64,000 nt of DNA from Bifidobacterium actinocoloniiforme DSM 22766. GTDB lineage: Bacteria > Actinomycetota > Actinomycetes > Actinomycetales > Bifidobacteriaceae. Shown in pieces: positions 26,340-35,499 of the stretch. A model generated the notes under the pieces. It searched no databases and had not been told where the DNA came from. It saw nothing but the letters and a program-made list of their open reading frames with translations. The number at the start of each line of letters is the position of its first letter. The stretch's first letter is position 1. The stretch spans positions 1,766,061-1,830,060 of the forward strand of contig NZ_CP011786.1 in NCBI RefSeq assembly GCF_001263395.1. Direction: 5' to 3'. The position numbers and the translations under genes were made by a program.

Positions 26340-28250
26340 TCAAGCCTTCCCTTGCTGCTCGGGCCGCGGTGCCTGGCCGTCGGCCCCGTGGGTTGAGCCC
26401 TGGGCCGCCAGCGGGGTGACACCCGGCCGGTAGACGATTTCGCTGTTCGAGGCGCCCGGGGGCACGACCGGCCACACCTGGGCATCCTTCCAGACGCGCA
26501 TGTCGATGAGGACCGGCCGGTCGTTGACGGCCAAGGCCCGCTCGATCGCGCCGGTGACCTCCTGGCGGTTGCTGGCCCTGATGCCAAGGCAGTCGTAGGA
26601 TTCGGCCAGCTTGACGAAGTCCGGCACCGGCAGCCCCGGGCCGTCCGCCGGGCCGGCTGCGCCGGAAGCCAGGTCGCTCAGGATGTGGTGGTCCCCGTAG
26701 AAGAGGGTCTGCCACTGGCGAATCAGGCCGTAGGAGGCGTTGTCGAGGATTGCGATTTTGAGGGGGAGTCCCTCCTGGCGGGCCACGGCCAGCTCGCCGC
26801 TGGAGGCCTGGAAGCCGCCGTCGCCCTCGATCAGCCAGACCGGACGGGAGCCTGCGACGCCCACTGTCGCGCCGATCGCGGCCGGTAGCCCGAAGCCCAT
26901 GGTCCCCATGCCGCAGGAGGAGATGAAGGAGCCAGGGAGCTCGAAGTCCAGGAAGAGGCTGGCCCACATCTGATGCTGGCCTACGTCCGTGACCCATAGG
27001 GTGTCCGGCGAGGCCAGGCGGCCCAGCTCCTGAATGGCCCACTGCGGCTCGACCTGGCCGTCGGGGGCCGGGTCGTAGGTCGATGGGAACCGCGAGCGCC
27101 AGGCGTCGATCTGCCGCCACCAGGGGGCCAAGTCGGTTCGGCCCAGGCGCTCTTGGACGCGGGGGAACTCCCGGTTCAGGTCGGTCAGCACTTGGGCAGC
27201 ATCGCCTACGATAGGCACGTCAACGGTCCGGTTCTTGCCGATTTCGGCCGGGTCGATGTCAATGTGGATCACCTTGGCGGCAGGGGCGAAACTCTCCAGG
27301 TCGCCGGTCACCCGGTCGTCGAAGCGGGCGCCGACCGCCAGCAGGAGGTCGCACTCCTGCATGGCGCCGTTCGCCGCCACTGTGCCATGCATACCGGGCA
27401 TGCCGAGCACGTGCTGGTCGCTGTCAGGCACGATCCCGCGGGCGGATAGGGTGGTCGTGACCGGGGCGCCGGTCAGCTTCGCCAGCTGCGCCACCTGCTC
27501 GGAGGCGTGGGCCCGGGTCGCGCCTCCGCCCACGTAGATCACCGGCCGGTACGCGCGGGCCAGGAGTTCGGCCGCGTCCTGGAGCATGTGCCCGTGGGCC
27601 TTGGTGGTGGGTTTGTAGCCCGGCAGAATCATCCGCTGGGGCCAGGAATAAGCCATGCTTTGGGTTTGGGCGGTGTAGGGCAAGTCGATCAACACCGGGC
27701 CAGGCCGTCCGCTGAGGGCCACATAGTAGGCCTCGGTCAGCACGCGGGGGATGTCCTGGGCCTGGGTGACCAGGTAGGAGTGCTTGACCACTGGGTAGGT
27801 CATGCCCAGTATGTCCGCCTCCTGGAAGGCGTCCGTGCCCATGGCCTCGGCCCCCACTTGGCCGCTGACCACTATCAGGGGCACCGAGTCGCGGGCCGCC
27901 TCCGCGATGGGGGTCACCATATTCGTGGCCCCTGGCCCGGAGGTGACCAGGCAGACACCCGGCTGGCCGACGGCCAACGCATAGCCTTCAGCGGCCTGAC
28001 CGGCGGCCTGCTCGGTGCGGGTCAGGACGAAGCGGAACTTCGTGTCTGGGCCGATCGCGTCGAAAGTCGGCAGAATCTGGCCGCCGGGCAGGCCGAAGAC
28101 CACCTTGACGCCCAAGTCCTCCAAGGAGCGGACGAGGGCCTGGGCCCCGGTCATCGGCTCGCCGGCGGGCTCCGCATCGCGCGCGGTGTCTTTGTCTGAC
28201 GGCTCCTTGGGAACCGAGTTGAATGCTTGCAGAGGTGTCGGCAGTGCCAT
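26340..28250 (-). CDS. ilvB: Acetolactate synthase large (catalytic) subunit
   Basis: A 636-residue thiamine-diphosphate enzyme condensing pyruvate with pyruvate or 2-oxobutyrate. GAQALVRSLEDLGVKVVFGLPGGQ begins the PYR domain, and the catalytic Glu lies in TRTEQAAGQAAEG. The central FAD-binding domain follows, and the PP domain carries the Mg/ThDP motif GDGGFQASSGELAVA through LDNASYG. I start at the ATG at 28250 with a TAGGAG site; the TTG just before it is in frame. A -10-like TATAAA lies 21-26 bases upstream. ilvN follows immediately. Confidence 0.96.
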   Translation of the reverse strand: MALPTPLQAFNSVPKEPSDKDTARDAEPAGEPMTGAQALVRSLEDLGVKVVFGLPGGQILPTFDAIGPDTKFRFVLTRTEQAAGQAAEGYALAVGQPGVCLVTSGPGATNMVTPIAEAARDSVPLIVVSGQVGAEAMGTDAFQEADILGMTYPVVKHSYLVTQAQDIPRVLTEAYYVALSGRPGPVLIDLPYTAQTQSMAYSWPQRMILPGYKPTTKAHGHMLQDAAELLARAYRPVIYVGGGATRAHASEQVAQLAKLTGAPVTTTLSARGIVPDSDQHVLGMPGMHGTVAANGAMQECDLLLAVGARFDDRVTGDLESFAPAAKVIHIDIDPAEIGKNRTVDVPIVGDAAQVLTDLNREFPRVQERLGRTDLAPWWRQIDAWRSRFPSTYDPAPDGQVEPQWAIQELGRLASPDTLWVTDVGQHQMWASLFLDFELPGSFISSCGMGTMGFGLPAAIGATVGVAGSRPVWLIEGDGGFQASSGELAVARQEGLPLKIAILDNASYGLIRQWQTLFYGDHHILSDLASGAAGPADGPGLPVPDFVKLAESYDCLGIRASNRQEVTGAIERALAVNDRPVLIDMRVWKDAQVWPVVPPGASNSEIVYRPGVTPLAAQGSTHGADGQAPRPEQQGKA

Positions 28251-28336
28251 CAAGCTCCTATCCCCTCGTTTTTATACAGTCTAAACGCCAGACCGACAGG
28301 ATGGGGAAGCGGTTCCTCATAGTGGGAAGGCCGTGA

Positions 28337-28351
28337 GGGGGGGGGGGGGGG
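28337..28351. repeat. 15-base G homopolymer between rnc and ilvB
   Basis: An uninterrupted run of 15 G (C on the ilvB coding strand) lies about 87-101 bases upstream of the ilvB start and 86 bases past the rnc stop. Homopolymers of this length change length readily by slippage during replication, and are also prone to sequencing error. It lies outside any coding frame I trust. Confidence 0.9.
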
Positions 28352-28437
28352 AGGCTTCCGGCTGGGGTTGAGCCGGCAGCGCCCTTGGCTGACTACGGGG
28401 CGGGGATGGGTCAGGAGCGGTCGGAGCTGTTCTCCTC

Positions 28438-29325
28438 CTACGCCTCCTGCTTGGACTGTTCTTCCTGGGCGAGCTCCCGCTCCTCGGCTTGCTCCTGCTT
28501 GAGCGCTTTCAGGGCGCTGGGTCCATCCAAGGCCTTCCACGCCTGTTCGGCGGCGGCCAGCTGGGCCTTGCGCTTGCTGGAGGCCCGTCCGTGGCCGATG
28601 ACCGAGTGGGTGCCCTCTAAAACCAGGTCCGCTGTGAAGACCTGGGCGTAGTCCGGTCCGGAGACCGCCATCCGGTACTCGGGTTGGCCTAATCCCGACT
28701 GGCGGGCTTTCACGCTGATTGAGGTCTTCCAGTCCAAGGCCGGGCCTTCGGTGGCCACTTCCGCCAGCGTGTCGTCCACCAGCGTGTGGACGGTCTTGCG
28801 GGCGCCCTCGATGCCGTGTTCGATGAAAACCGCGCCGATCAGCGCCTCGACTGTGTCGCACAGGATCGAGTTCTTGTCCGATCCGCCGGACTCCGCTTCG
28901 CCCCGGCCCAGCAGGATGTACTGGCCCAAGTGGAGCTTGCTGCGGGCTATGGCGGACAGGGAGTCCTCCGAGACGGCCTTGGCCCTCATCTTGGCCAGCT
29001 GGCCCTCGTTCATGCTTGGATGGTCCTTGTACAGGGTTTCGGTGGAGACCAGCTCCAGCACCGCGTCGCCCAGGAACTCCAAGCGCTCGTTATTGGGCAT
29101 CCCCTCGTGCTCGTGGGCGAAGGAACGATGGGTGAGCGCATGGATCAGCAGGTCCGGCTTGAGGGATTGCCCCAGGGCCTTGAAGAGCTCCCTGGCGGGC
29201 AGCTCCTGGCTAGCGGTCCCGTCTTGCGCCTCCTGGCTGCCCGCCGCCTCGGTCCGCATGGCGGCTTGCGTCGACCTGCCGTGCGTTTCGCTCCCCTGCG
29301 CTTCGTCGTGACTTGATGAGGTCAT
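28438..29325 (-). CDS. rnc: Ribonuclease III
   Basis: A 295-residue double-strand-specific RNase that processes rRNA precursors. The catalytic signature NERLEFLGDAVLELV and the second acidic site DTVEALIGAVF are intact. The dsRNA-binding domain (about 190-265) includes GQPEYRMAVSGPDYAQVF and GRASSKRKAQLAAAEQAWKAL. The N-terminal 40 and C-terminal 25 residues are low-complexity extensions. A TAGGAGCGGG site precedes the ATG. Placement after rpmF and before ilvB matches bifidobacterial order. Confidence 0.95.
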   Translation of the reverse strand: MTSSSHDEAQGSETHGRSTQAAMRTEAAGSQEAQDGTASQELPARELFKALGQSLKPDLLIHALTHRSFAHEHEGMPNNERLEFLGDAVLELVSTETLYKDHPSMNEGQLAKMRAKAVSEDSLSAIARSKLHLGQYILLGRGEAESGGSDKNSILCDTVEALIGAVFIEHGIEGARKTVHTLVDDTLAEVATEGPALDWKTSISVKARQSGLGQPEYRMAVSGPDYAQVFTADLVLEGTHSVIGHGRASSKRKAQLAAAEQAWKALDGPSALKALKQEQAEERELAQEEQSKQEA

Positions 29326-29410
29326 GTCCCGCTCCTAACCAGCCTGCCGAGGCCTTCCTCAGGCCAGCGCGCGGGCGTTGTATCAATCCAAGTACGTTAA
29401 TCCGAATATC

Positions 29411-29444
29411 AAAGGGCCCCGCCACCCGTCGATGGCAGGGCCCC
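29411..29444 (-). terminator. Terminator-like stem between rpmF and rnc
   Basis: On the minus strand GGGCCCTGCCA pairs with TGGCGGGGCCC (one G-U pair), followed by a short TTTGAT. It lies about 49 bases past the rpmF stop and 85 bases before rnc, so it could limit read-through from rpmF into rnc. Confidence 0.6.
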
Positions 29445-29492
29445 GTATGATGCCGCCAGCGGCCGGATCACCGGCCTGTGACGGGTTCGCGC

Positions 29493-29690
29493 TCACTTGG
29501 CGGCGAACTTGGAACGCATAGCATCCTTGTAGACGCGGCCGCGGAAGGTGCCGCAGGAGGGGCAAGCCATGTGCGGCAGGGTCGGGGCCCCGCAGTTGGG
29601 GCAGGCGACCGTGCTCGCGGCCTGGGTCTTCCAGTTGGCGCGGCGCGAATGCGTGTTAGCGCGCGAAGTCTTGTACTTTGGCAGTGCCAT
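29493..29690 (-). CDS. rpmF: 50S ribosomal protein bL32, zinc-ribbon form
   Basis: A 65-residue large-subunit protein. The N-terminus [20 protein letters not shown] is diagnostic. The zinc ribbon is CPNCGA followed by [10 protein letters not shown], so this is the C+ form, like bL28 in this window. It follows yceD on the minus strand, a pairing conserved from Actinobacteria to Proteobacteria. Confidence 0.96.
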   Translation of the reverse strand: MALPKYKTSRANTHSRRANWKTQAASTVACPNCGAPTLPHMACPSCGTFRGRVYKDAMRSKFAAK

Positions 29691-29800
29691 TGTCTTCCTC
29701 TGTTCCGATCGAAACTACATTGAGCTTAAGCCTAGAGCAGTCTAGCGCATACCCTACCCAAAAGCCAAGCGGCCGGACAAGCGCTGGAGGCCCGCCGGGG

Positions 29801-30427
29801 TTATTCGGCCGCTGGGCCAGCCTGCCGGCCTTGAGCCTCGCGCTCCAGCCGGGCCTTGAACGAGGTCAGGGCGGCGAAACGATCGTCGCTCACCTCGTGG
29901 TGGTGGTCAGGGTGCTCGTTCAGGTTCACGCCGCACTGGGGGCACAAGCCCCGGCAATCCGGCTTGCACAGGGCCTTGAAGGGCAGGGCCTCCACCAGGT
30001 TGTCGCGCAGGAGGGCTTCGATGTCCGTCACCGTGCCCGAATCCGCCAAGGGGTAGGTGTTGCCGTCGTCGGCTTCCTCCTCGCCGGCCACGATCTCCAC
30101 TTCGCCCTGGAGCTGACGCTGCTCGCGCGGGTCCTCGAAGGGGAAGAAGGCCACGACGTCCAACTCGCGTGGGCCGGAGAGCGGCTTGAGGCAGCGGGTG
30201 CACTCGGCGTGCACGGGGGCGCTGAGGCGGGCGTTCAGAATCAGTCCGTCCACGATCGAATCCATGCTGCCGGACAAGTGGACCGGTTCGCCCTCGGTCA
30301 CGCCTACGATGGCATCGCCGATGCCACTGGGGGCGGGGAAATCAGCGTCAATCGGCTTGCTCTGCCCGGCTCGCTGGGCCACTTGCGCCACTGGTATAGC
30401 CCAGGGTGAGTCTGCTGCTCTCGTCAT
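29801..30427 (-). CDS. yceD: YceD/DUF177 family protein (23S rRNA accumulation)
   Basis: A 208-residue protein with the paired Cys motifs of the family, CTRCLKPL near residue 75 and CKPDCRGLCPQCGVNLNEH near 155, likely binding zinc. YceD family members are linked to 23S rRNA accumulation and nearly always precede rpmF, as here. The acidic middle segment GEEEADDG is typical. The ATG at 30427 has an AAGGAG site about 12 bases upstream. Confidence 0.9.
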   Translation of the reverse strand: MTRAADSPWAIPVAQVAQRAGQSKPIDADFPAPSGIGDAIVGVTEGEPVHLSGSMDSIVDGLILNARLSAPVHAECTRCLKPLSGPRELDVVAFFPFEDPREQRQLQGEVEIVAGEEEADDGNTYPLADSGTVTDIEALLRDNLVEALPFKALCKPDCRGLCPQCGVNLNEHPDHHHEVSDDRFAALTSFKARLEREAQGRQAGPAAE

Positions 30428-30515
30428 ATCAGTGTTCGTCTCCTTTAGCCTTCATGTGCCGCGCCCGGGCGGCCACCTGGTGCTGCCGGGGCCTGCTTGG
30501 TCCGCCAAGGCCTGC

Positions 30516-31772
30516 TTATTGGTCGGAATGCTGATCGGGGTTCTGGTCGGAGTAAGACCCCTCCAGCTTGGAGGCGGCCTCGCGTTCGCGTTCGCGCAGC
30601 ACTTCGACGCCTGCCTGCACGTCTTGCTGGTAACGCTCCAGTTGGGAGGCCAACGCTTCCATCACCTTGGACGAATACTGGTTGGCCCCCTGGACGAGCT
30701 TATCGCTCTGGGCTTGAGCCTTATCGAGGATGACCTGGGCCTTGCGCTGGGCGATCGCGACCACGTTCTCCTGGCCGGCCAGGAATTCGGCCTGCTTCCC
30801 GGCCTCTTTGACTACGTCCGCCGCCCGGCTTTGCGCCTCCGAGATGATGGCGTTGGCTTGGGTCTGGGCCCCGTCCAAGCGGCGCTCGGACTCGCGCATC
30901 AAGGCCGAGGCGCGTTCCAACTGCACTGGGAGCATCTTCTTCAGGTCCGCCAGGGCCCCCAGGAACTCCTCGCGGTCCACCTTGGCCACGGAGGGGGTGA
31001 AGACCGAGGACTTGGCCTCCTCAAGGAGGTTCTCCATCTTGTCGATGATGTCGTAGACGGTCGTGAACTCGGCCCTGGATGTGGGGGAGGCGGCGGATGC
31101 GGTCTCGTTCTCACGCAGGTCAGGCATGGCCTGCAACTCACGGGAAGCAAGCGATCCCTCCGCTGCTGCGGGTTTGCGCTTGGATGCCTTGCCTGCGTCG
31201 GCCGCGGATGCCGATGACGCGGCGAAGGCCGCTGAAGGCGTGGACGCTGCGGTGTGGATGTCGGTGTTGGTGGCGTCGTCCGAGTCAGAGGCGTCGGCTC
31301 CTGAGTCCGGCTCGACCTGTGGGGAGGCGGCGGGCATGGCGGCCGAGGACGTGGAGGACGCGAAAGTCACGGAAGCCGCGGGCAGGGAGGGACTGGTAGG
31401 TGTTGGGCGCTGTCGGTTCCGCCGGGCCTTGGCGGCCGCGACGGTCCCAGTGCCGGTCATGAAGCCGGGCAGGGACCCTGTCATGGCTGGGCCGCCGGAA
31501 TTGGCCGCCACTGGGGTCGGGCTCCCTTTCTCGGAAGCCTTGGCTGCGGGGAGCGAAGCGCCTGGCTCCTGGGCCTTGACCCTGCTGGGCACTGCGGTCG
31601 AGGAGTTGGTGCTGTCGTCCTCAGCGATCAGCCTGCGCGCGCGTCCGCTGGCCTGGATGGGCATATCGGCAACGGAATCGGCCGGCTTGAAGCGGGCGTT
31701 CGGGTCCGCGTCGGCTTTGGTGGCCTGGCCTTCCGGCTCGCCGCTACGCTTGTTGCCTGTGCCTTCCGTCAT
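30516..31772 (-). CDS. SepIVA/DivIVA-like cell division coiled-coil protein
   Basis: A 418-residue protein. Residues 1-235 are low complexity (Ala, Ser, Thr, Pro) and probably disordered. From about 238 (FTTVYDIIDKMENLLEEAKSS) to the end it is a DivIVA-type coiled coil with long heptad stretches. The order coaD - this gene - yceD - rpmF - rnc matches mycobacteria, where the coiled-coil protein is the essential septation factor SepIVA. Orthology is therefore likely by synteny and fold, although the disordered half is not conserved. It starts one base after the coaD stop, so it is translationally coupled. Confidence 0.8.
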   Translation of the reverse strand: MTEGTGNKRSGEPEGQATKADADPNARFKPADSVADMPIQASGRARRLIAEDDSTNSSTAVPSRVKAQEPGASLPAAKASEKGSPTPVAANSGGPAMTGSLPGFMTGTGTVAAAKARRNRQRPTPTSPSLPAASVTFASSTSSAAMPAASPQVEPDSGADASDSDDATNTDIHTAASTPSAAFAASSASAADAGKASKRKPAAAEGSLASRELQAMPDLRENETASAASPTSRAEFTTVYDIIDKMENLLEEAKSSVFTPSVAKVDREEFLGALADLKKMLPVQLERASALMRESERRLDGAQTQANAIISEAQSRAADVVKEAGKQAEFLAGQENVVAIAQRKAQVILDKAQAQSDKLVQGANQYSSKVMEALASQLERYQQDVQAGVEVLREREREAASKLEGSYSDQNPDQHSDQ

Positions 31773-31773
31773 G

Positions 31774-32265
31774 TCAGCTCTTTCCCTTGTTCATCGCCAT
31801 TTGCAGTTTGCCGATCACGTTGTCCGGCACCATGCCCTCTATGTCGCCCCCGTGCCGGGCCACGTCCTTCACAATCGTGCTGGATATGTGTTCGCGCAAG
31901 GGGTCGGCCGGCAGGAAGAGGGTTTCCACGTCGGAGAGCTTGCGGTTCACTAGCGCCATGCCCAGCTCAGCCTCGTAATCGCCGTTCTGCCGCAGCCCCT
32001 TGACGATCACCGTGGCCCCCACCTGCTTGCAGTAGTCGATGATCAATCCGTCCGTGGATGCCACCTTGATGTTGGAGTAGCCGTCCGCCGCCAGCGCCTC
32101 CTGGACCATGCCCACGCGCTCCGCCTCCGAGAAGAGGGGCGTTTTGGCCATGTTGACCGCCACCACCACATGGACCTCCTCGAAGAAGGAGGCGCAGCGC
32201 TCGATCACGTCAAGATGTCCAGAGGTCACGGGGTCGTAGGACCCAGGGCACACAGCTATAGTCAT
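31774..32265 (-). CDS. coaD: Phosphopantetheine adenylyltransferase
   Basis: A 163-residue enzyme making dephospho-CoA from 4'-phosphopantetheine and ATP. The nucleotidyltransferase motif is [17 protein letters not shown] (T-x-G-H), and the second site is [17 protein letters not shown]. The start [12 protein letters not shown] at 32265 fits the family; an in-frame ATG 33 bases upstream is unlikely. It heads the operon with the SepIVA-like gene. Confidence 0.95.
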   Translation of the reverse strand: MTIAVCPGSYDPVTSGHLDVIERCASFFEEVHVVVAVNMAKTPLFSEAERVGMVQEALAADGYSNIKVASTDGLIIDYCKQVGATVIVKGLRQNGDYEAELGMALVNRKLSDVETLFLPADPLREHISSTIVKDVARHGGDIEGMVPDNVIGKLQMAMNKGKS

Positions 32266-32381
32266 GCCTTCAAGCCTACCGCGCGTCCCGGAAACCAACC
32301 ACTCGCGTGTAGCTGCCCGCTGGCCCAGCGCTCTGCGGCGATGAGGTGGTGAGGGTTGACTGGGTCGGTATGATGGGGGGT

Positions 32382-32687
32382 ATGGAGACGATGACTTGGG
32401 ATTGGACGGACGAGGACGCGCCGGCGGGCAGCCCTGAGGAGGGCCGCGGGACGGCCCTGCTGGAGCGGCCTGAGACGCGCGAAGAGACGCAGCGGAGCGA
32501 CACCGGCGACGCCGACCGTTACTCCCACTATGTGTCGGCGGATAAGATCGCTGAATCCAAGTTGACCGGGCGGCCGGTGGTGGCCCTGTGCGGCAAGGTA
32601 TGGGTGCCTAAGCACGACCCCTCGCGCTACCCGGTGTGCCCGGACTGCAAGCGCATCTACGAGCAGATGAAGCAGGGCGGGTTCTAA
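32382..32687 (+). CDS. DUF3039 domain-containing protein
   Basis: A 101-residue acidic protein. The DUF3039 domain covers the C-terminal half: [50 protein letters not shown]. One Cys plus CPDC suggests a small metal-binding fold. The family is restricted to Actinobacteria and has no assigned function. The ATG at 32382 follows a GGGGGG element. It is divergent from coaD. Confidence 0.85.
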   Translation: METMTWDWTDEDAPAGSPEEGRGTALLERPETREETQRSDTGDADRYSHYVSADKIAESKLTGRPVVALCGKVWVPKHDPSRYPVCPDCKRIYEQMKQGGF

Positions 32688-32708
32688 GCGGGCAAAGCCC
32701 GTGGCAGG

Positions 32709-32758
32709 GCGACGAACCCCCGTGGTGGCCAGGAGCGGCCGCTGCGGGGGTTCGTCGC
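32709..32758. terminator. Bidirectional stem-loop between DUF3039 gene and reductase
   Basis: GCGACGAACCCCCG (32709-32722) and CGGGGGTTCGTCGC (32745-32758) pair perfectly over 14 bases, with GGCC/GGCC pairing inside the loop. It lies between two convergent stops and has no T-tract. Confidence 0.65.
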
Positions 32759-32787
32759 TAGTGGGGCGAAGCGCTTTTCGCGGGCGC

Positions 32788-33801
32788 CTAGCCCAGGCTG
32801 GCCCGGTCGATGGCTGCCAGCTCCTCTGCGGTGAAGGAGGTGTTGGACAGGGCGCCGATGTTGTCGAGGATTTGCTGGGACTTGGAGGCGCCGATCAGCA
32901 CCGAAGTGACGCTGTCGTCGCGCAGGATCCAGGCCAGGGCCATTTCGGCCAGGGTTTGCCCGCGTTCGCCGGCCAGGCGGTTCAACTCGCGTATCTGCGC
33001 CAACCGGCCCTCGGTCAGGGCATCGGACTTCAGGAACCGTCCGTCCACTTTGATGCGGGAGTCGGCCGGGATGCCTTGCAGGTAGCGGTCGGTCAGGAGC
33101 CCTTGGGCCAAGGGGCTGAAGGTGATGAGCCCCTTGCCCAGTCGGCTGGCCGCGTCTTTGAGCCCGTTCCTCTCGACGGTGCGGTCGAAGATCGAATAGC
33201 GGTTCTGGCAGATGATGAAGGGGCAGTGCAATTCGTTCAGGATGGTCGTGGCGCGTTCCAAGGCGGGGCCGTCGTAGTTGGACAGTCCCACGTACAGGGC
33301 CTTGCCGGAGCTCACCGCCTGGGCCAGGGCGCCCATGGTCTCCTCCAGCGGGGTGTTCGGGTCGGGGCGGTGATGGTAGAAGATGTCGACATAGTCCAAG
33401 CCCAGGCGCTCCAGACTCTGGTCCAGGCTGGAGAGCAGGTATTTGCGGCTGCCCCAGTCGCCGTAGGGCCCCGGCCACATCAGGTAGCCGGCCTTGGTGG
33501 AGATGACGAGTTCATCGCGATGGCCGGCGAAGTCGTGGGACAGGATCTCACCGGCGTGGCGCTCGGCGGCACCCGGTTGCGGACCGTAGTTGTTGGCCAG
33601 GTCAAAGTGGGTGATGCCGTGGTCGAAGGCCGTGAAGAGCATGGATTTCATATGCTCCACAGGCGTCAAATCGCCGAAATTGTGCCACAGGCCCAGGGAG
33701 ACGGCGGGCAGTCTGAGGCCGCTGGTCCCGCAACGCCTATAGGACATCGACTCGTAGCGATCCGGCGCGGGTATGTATTGCTTGGCGCACTCGTCCATCA
33801 T
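32788..33801 (-). CDS. gpr: Aldo-keto reductase, L-glyceraldehyde 3-phosphate reductase type (YghZ)
   Basis: A 337-residue NADPH-dependent reductase of the AKR14 group. The segments SLGLWHNFGD, ITHFDLANNYGP, ISTKAGYLMWPGPYGDWGSRKYL and DYVDIFYHHRPDP closely follow E. coli YghZ/Gpr and supply the catalytic Asp, Tyr, Lys and His. In E. coli it detoxifies L-glyceraldehyde 3-phosphate and methylglyoxal. A GGAAAGGAAAC site precedes two consecutive ATGs. It lies downstream of pncB on the same strand with a 172-base gap. Confidence 0.9.
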   Translation of the reverse strand: MMDECAKQYIPAPDRYESMSYRRCGTSGLRLPAVSLGLWHNFGDLTPVEHMKSMLFTAFDHGITHFDLANNYGPQPGAAERHAGEILSHDFAGHRDELVISTKAGYLMWPGPYGDWGSRKYLLSSLDQSLERLGLDYVDIFYHHRPDPNTPLEETMGALAQAVSSGKALYVGLSNYDGPALERATTILNELHCPFIICQNRYSIFDRTVERNGLKDAASRLGKGLITFSPLAQGLLTDRYLQGIPADSRIKVDGRFLKSDALTEGRLAQIRELNRLAGERGQTLAEMALAWILRDDSVTSVLIGASKSQQILDNIGALSNTSFTAEELAAIDRASLG

Positions 33802-33973
33802 GTTTCCTTTCCAGCGGGGGACGGTCCCTCGCTTATGAGCGTTCGATACGTGTTCGTTACAGGTGCGGCTGACGGTCGGGGCTTGTGCCGCGCGTGCGCG
33901 GCCAGCGGCCCGGAGCGCTGAGCCTGGGATCTAGGAGCCCCTGCTTGGCGGCGCCTGCCCTCCGCCGGTTGCG

Positions 33974-35314
33974 CTATCCCAAACTTTGGGTGAGCGTGGG
34001 AATGACCGGCTCGTCTTTCATCAGGCTCATGGCCGCGATCGGCAGCTCAGCCAGGCTGGCGGCCCGCCGGTCCCTGGCCCGCAGCAGGGCCTCGCGCCCC
34101 ACAAAGTCCGGGTTCGTCTCGCCGTCCTCCATATACGTGTCCAGCAGGTTCCGCCAGCCCTCGGGGGGCTGGAAAGCGTCCAGGGCCTCCTCACCCCCGG
34201 CCACGACCTGCTCGCTGACGGCCCGGCCGTCCTCCAAGGCGCGGAAGGCCAGCTTGCGACCGGGCATCGAGGCCTTGCCGACGGACCTCTTGGCCACGGG
34301 GACCATCGAACCGTCCGCCCCCTCACGCTCCACCAACTTGTAGACCATCGCACAGGTGGGCGCGCCCGAGCCGGTGACCAGCTGCGTGCCCACGCCGTAG
34401 GAGTCGACCGGCGCGGTCTTCAGGGCCGCGATTGCGTACTCATCCAAGTCGTTGGTCACCGTGATAGTGGCCTTGCGGGCTCCCAGGGAGTCCAGCAGGG
34501 CGCGCACCTGCTGGGCCAGGGAGGCCAAGTCGCCCGAATCCAGCCGCACGCCGCCCAGATCGGGACCGGCCAGTTCGACCGCGGTTTGGACGGCCTCGCG
34601 CACCGAGTAGGTGTCGGTCAGCAGGGTGGTGCCCTTGCCGAGAGCTTGGATTTGCGAGGCGAAGGCGTCGCGCTCGCTGTCGTGCAGGAGGGTGAAGCAG
34701 TGGGCGGCGGTACCGATGGCCGGTAGGTCGTAGAGCTTGGCCGCTTGCAGGTTGGAGGTGCCCTGGAATCCGCCGACGATCGCTGAGCGGGCCGCTGAGA
34801 CCGCCGCCCACTCGTTGGCCCGGCGGGCGCCCATGTCCATGCAGGGGCGGCCCTCGGCCACGGAGACCATGCGGGAGGCGGCCGAAGCCACGGCCGAATC
34901 GTAGTTCAAGGTGGACAGAATCAGCGTCTCCAGGAGGGTGCACTGCGCGAATGTGCCCTCGACTTGGAGGATGGGGGAGTCCGGGAAGAAGGTCTCGCCC
35001 TCTCGGTAGCCACGGATGGAGCCGGAGAACCGGTAGTCCTCCAACCAGCGCAGCGTGGGCGGGCTGACGATATGGCGGTCAGACAGGAAGCGCAGGTCGT
35101 CCTCGCTGGGGTGGAAAGCGTCGATGGACTCCATCAGCCGGCCCGCCCCCGCAGCGACCCCGTAGCGCCGTCCCAGGGGCAGGTGACGGGTGTAGACCTC
35201 GAAGACGCAGCGCCGGTCGGCCGTGCCGTCCTGCAAGGCCGCGTCCAGCATCGTGTACTCGTACATGTCCGTCAACAAAGCGGTGGGCGCACCGGCCCCC
35301 GGGCACATGCTCAT
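33974..35314 (-). CDS. pncB: Nicotinate phosphoribosyltransferase
   Basis: A 446-residue enzyme making nicotinate mononucleotide in NAD salvage. TALLTDMYEYTMLDAAL at the N-terminus, FEVYTRHLP, GTAAHCFTLLH and VRLDSGDLASLAQQVR are typical, the last forming the phosphoribosyl-binding region. GTSNLQAAKLYDLP precedes the phosphate-site loop. I chose the ATG at 35314 (MSMCPGAGAP) with an AGGAA element over a longer Arg-rich frame. Confidence 0.92.
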   Translation of the reverse strand: MSMCPGAGAPTALLTDMYEYTMLDAALQDGTADRRCVFEVYTRHLPLGRRYGVAAGAGRLMESIDAFHPSEDDLRFLSDRHIVSPPTLRWLEDYRFSGSIRGYREGETFFPDSPILQVEGTFAQCTLLETLILSTLNYDSAVASAASRMVSVAEGRPCMDMGARRANEWAAVSAARSAIVGGFQGTSNLQAAKLYDLPAIGTAAHCFTLLHDSERDAFASQIQALGKGTTLLTDTYSVREAVQTAVELAGPDLGGVRLDSGDLASLAQQVRALLDSLGARKATITVTNDLDEYAIAALKTAPVDSYGVGTQLVTGSGAPTCAMVYKLVEREGADGSMVPVAKRSVGKASMPGRKLAFRALEDGRAVSEQVVAGGEEALDAFQPPEGWRNLLDTYMEDGETNPDFVGREALLRARDRRAASLAELPIAAMSLMKDEPVIPTLTQSLG

Positions 35315-35499
35315 GACTCGCTCGTTCCTGCGCGCCCCGCGCGAGAGCTGCCGGACCGGCCCTGTCGAGGCGCGCCGCCCAGGGCTCCGGCCGTTCATGC
35401 ACCAGCTTAGCTTTCAGGCCAGATAGGGCCTGCCGGCTCCGCCCACCTGCGCCGTCAGGTGCGCGTCGCTTGCCAAGGCGTCGCTCTAAGCTGGGCGTT

